Shown here: positions 63,664 through 64,000 of the stretch, piece by piece | Numbering within the stretch: position 1 is the first letter of the stretch | How the letters are laid out: the number at the start of each line of letters is the position of its first letter | NCBI RefSeq assembly: GCF_030851345.1 | Contig: NZ_JALPNU010000018.1 | Coordinates: forward strand, 22,811-86,810 | Direction of reading: 5' to 3' | Length of the DNA: 64,000 bases | Source: Marinifilum sp. D714 | GTDB lineage: Bacteria; Bacteroidota; Bacteroidia; Bacteroidales; Marinifilaceae | Program-made: the position numbers and the translations under genes | The notes under the pieces: model-generated | What the model was told of the DNA's origin: nothing | The model's database searches: none | The model's input: only the letters and a program-made list of their open reading frames with translations

Positions 63664-64000
63664 GATATTGCCTGTAAGGTAAATTTATTGTGATAGCATG
63701 CCGATATATAAATGATAAGCGTGAAGGAATGAAATGAACTTAAGGCTATATTCATTTAATAATCGGTATGATATGCTGATTTCTAAATTTAGAATTTGCT
63801 TGCAAAGGTAGAAAAAATATTAGATCAGACCTGAAAGGTTTCTATGGCTTATCAAGTGCTGTTTAATGTTAACAATAATTTTTTGACCTCAAACCCAAAA
63901 TTTTAGTGGATAAATCGCTCGAACTTATGCCACTCATATCGGAGCAAAGTGTGCCACTGATTTCGGTCTAAGTTGTGCCACTTTTTGTAGATAGTATATC
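63664..64000. other. Intergenic region at the right edge
   Basis: About 337 bases. It holds the candidate thiL promoter (CAAAGGTA, 63803-63810, read on the minus strand) and, at the end, three 24-bp direct repeats (63911-63982). No gene is visible. Confidence 0.6.
63911..63982. repeat. Three 24-bp direct repeats, possible insertion-sequence end
   Basis: Units 63911-63934, 63935-63958 and 63959-63982 each end in TG(T)GCCACT or ATGCCACT after a TCG(G/C)-type core, with no spacers. Repeated words of 20-odd bases close to an end are typical of IS21-family termini, which carry several transposase-binding sites. No transposase is in the window, so the element would lie to the right, or this is a remnant. 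Confidence 0.55.

Overview
The window is AT-rich chromosomal DNA from a member of the Bacteroidota, most likely a marine Marinilabiliales/Marinifilaceae-type bacterium; the order is inferred from gene content, the phylum is well supported. Phylum markers are the type IX secretion gene sprA in the order ruvA-sprA-gcvH, the fused lpxC-fabZ gene, an S46 dipeptidyl peptidase, LytS-type kinases with TPR sensor domains, DUF4837/DUF4268 proteins, and many promoters with the phylum's TAnnTTTG -7 element. Almost everything is housekeeping or core accessory DNA. No phage, CRISPR or complete insertion sequence is visible; only the extreme right edge looks mobile.

Layout. 1-3392: the end of HMG-CoA reductase, then three GHMP-fold enzymes of the mevalonate pathway, tightly packed. 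3376-7206: two tandem TPR/LytS histidine kinases. 7347-9996: a FadL-like porin and a divergent Fic protein whose catalytic His position reads Leu. 10044-12088: sucCD. 12441-14883: a membrane AraC regulator and a membrane acyltransferase. 15205-21852: an eight-gene run (YbjN-like, PspA, DUF4178, Ser/Arg-tailed membrane protein, DUF350, membrane-anchored aminopropyltransferase, AdoMet decarboxylase, K+-channel/RCK protein). This is the most system-like part of the window. 21987-26063: a small lipoprotein, RNase HI, S46 peptidase and RNase HII. 26126-29077: a CotH-like secreted protein, DUF4956 membrane protein and lipoprotein phosphoesterase. 29208-30047: DUF4268 protein and two tandem initiator tRNAs. 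30168-40504: envelope and housekeeping genes (M23 peptidase, dxr, rseP, tatA, a LysM lytic transglycosylase, DUF4837, pepA-like, pdxA, ruvA). 40550-48656: sprA and gcvH. 48718-51047: an ECF sigma factor, a probable anti-sigma partner and an outer-membrane protein. 51169-51437: an array of about seven degenerate 41-bp repeats. 51494-56279: infB, nusA and rimP in the order rimP-nusA-infB on the minus strand. 56625-62528: HD phosphohydrolase, lpxD, lpxC-fabZ, lpxA and a secreted HExxH protein. 62614-63663: thiL. 63911-63982: three 24-bp direct repeats that look like an insertion-sequence end.

How the parts fit. The isoprenoid genes are notable because the window carries both mevalonate enzymes and an intact dxr of the MEP pathway. 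The PspA run joins membrane-remodelling, polyamine-type chemistry and ion-channel functions in one transcription direction with short gaps and one TAATG overlap, suggesting a single membrane-stress module. The lipid A genes lpxD, lpxC-fabZ and lpxA sit together, as is usual for the phylum. All functions are assigned from motifs and remembered family features; no database search was run.
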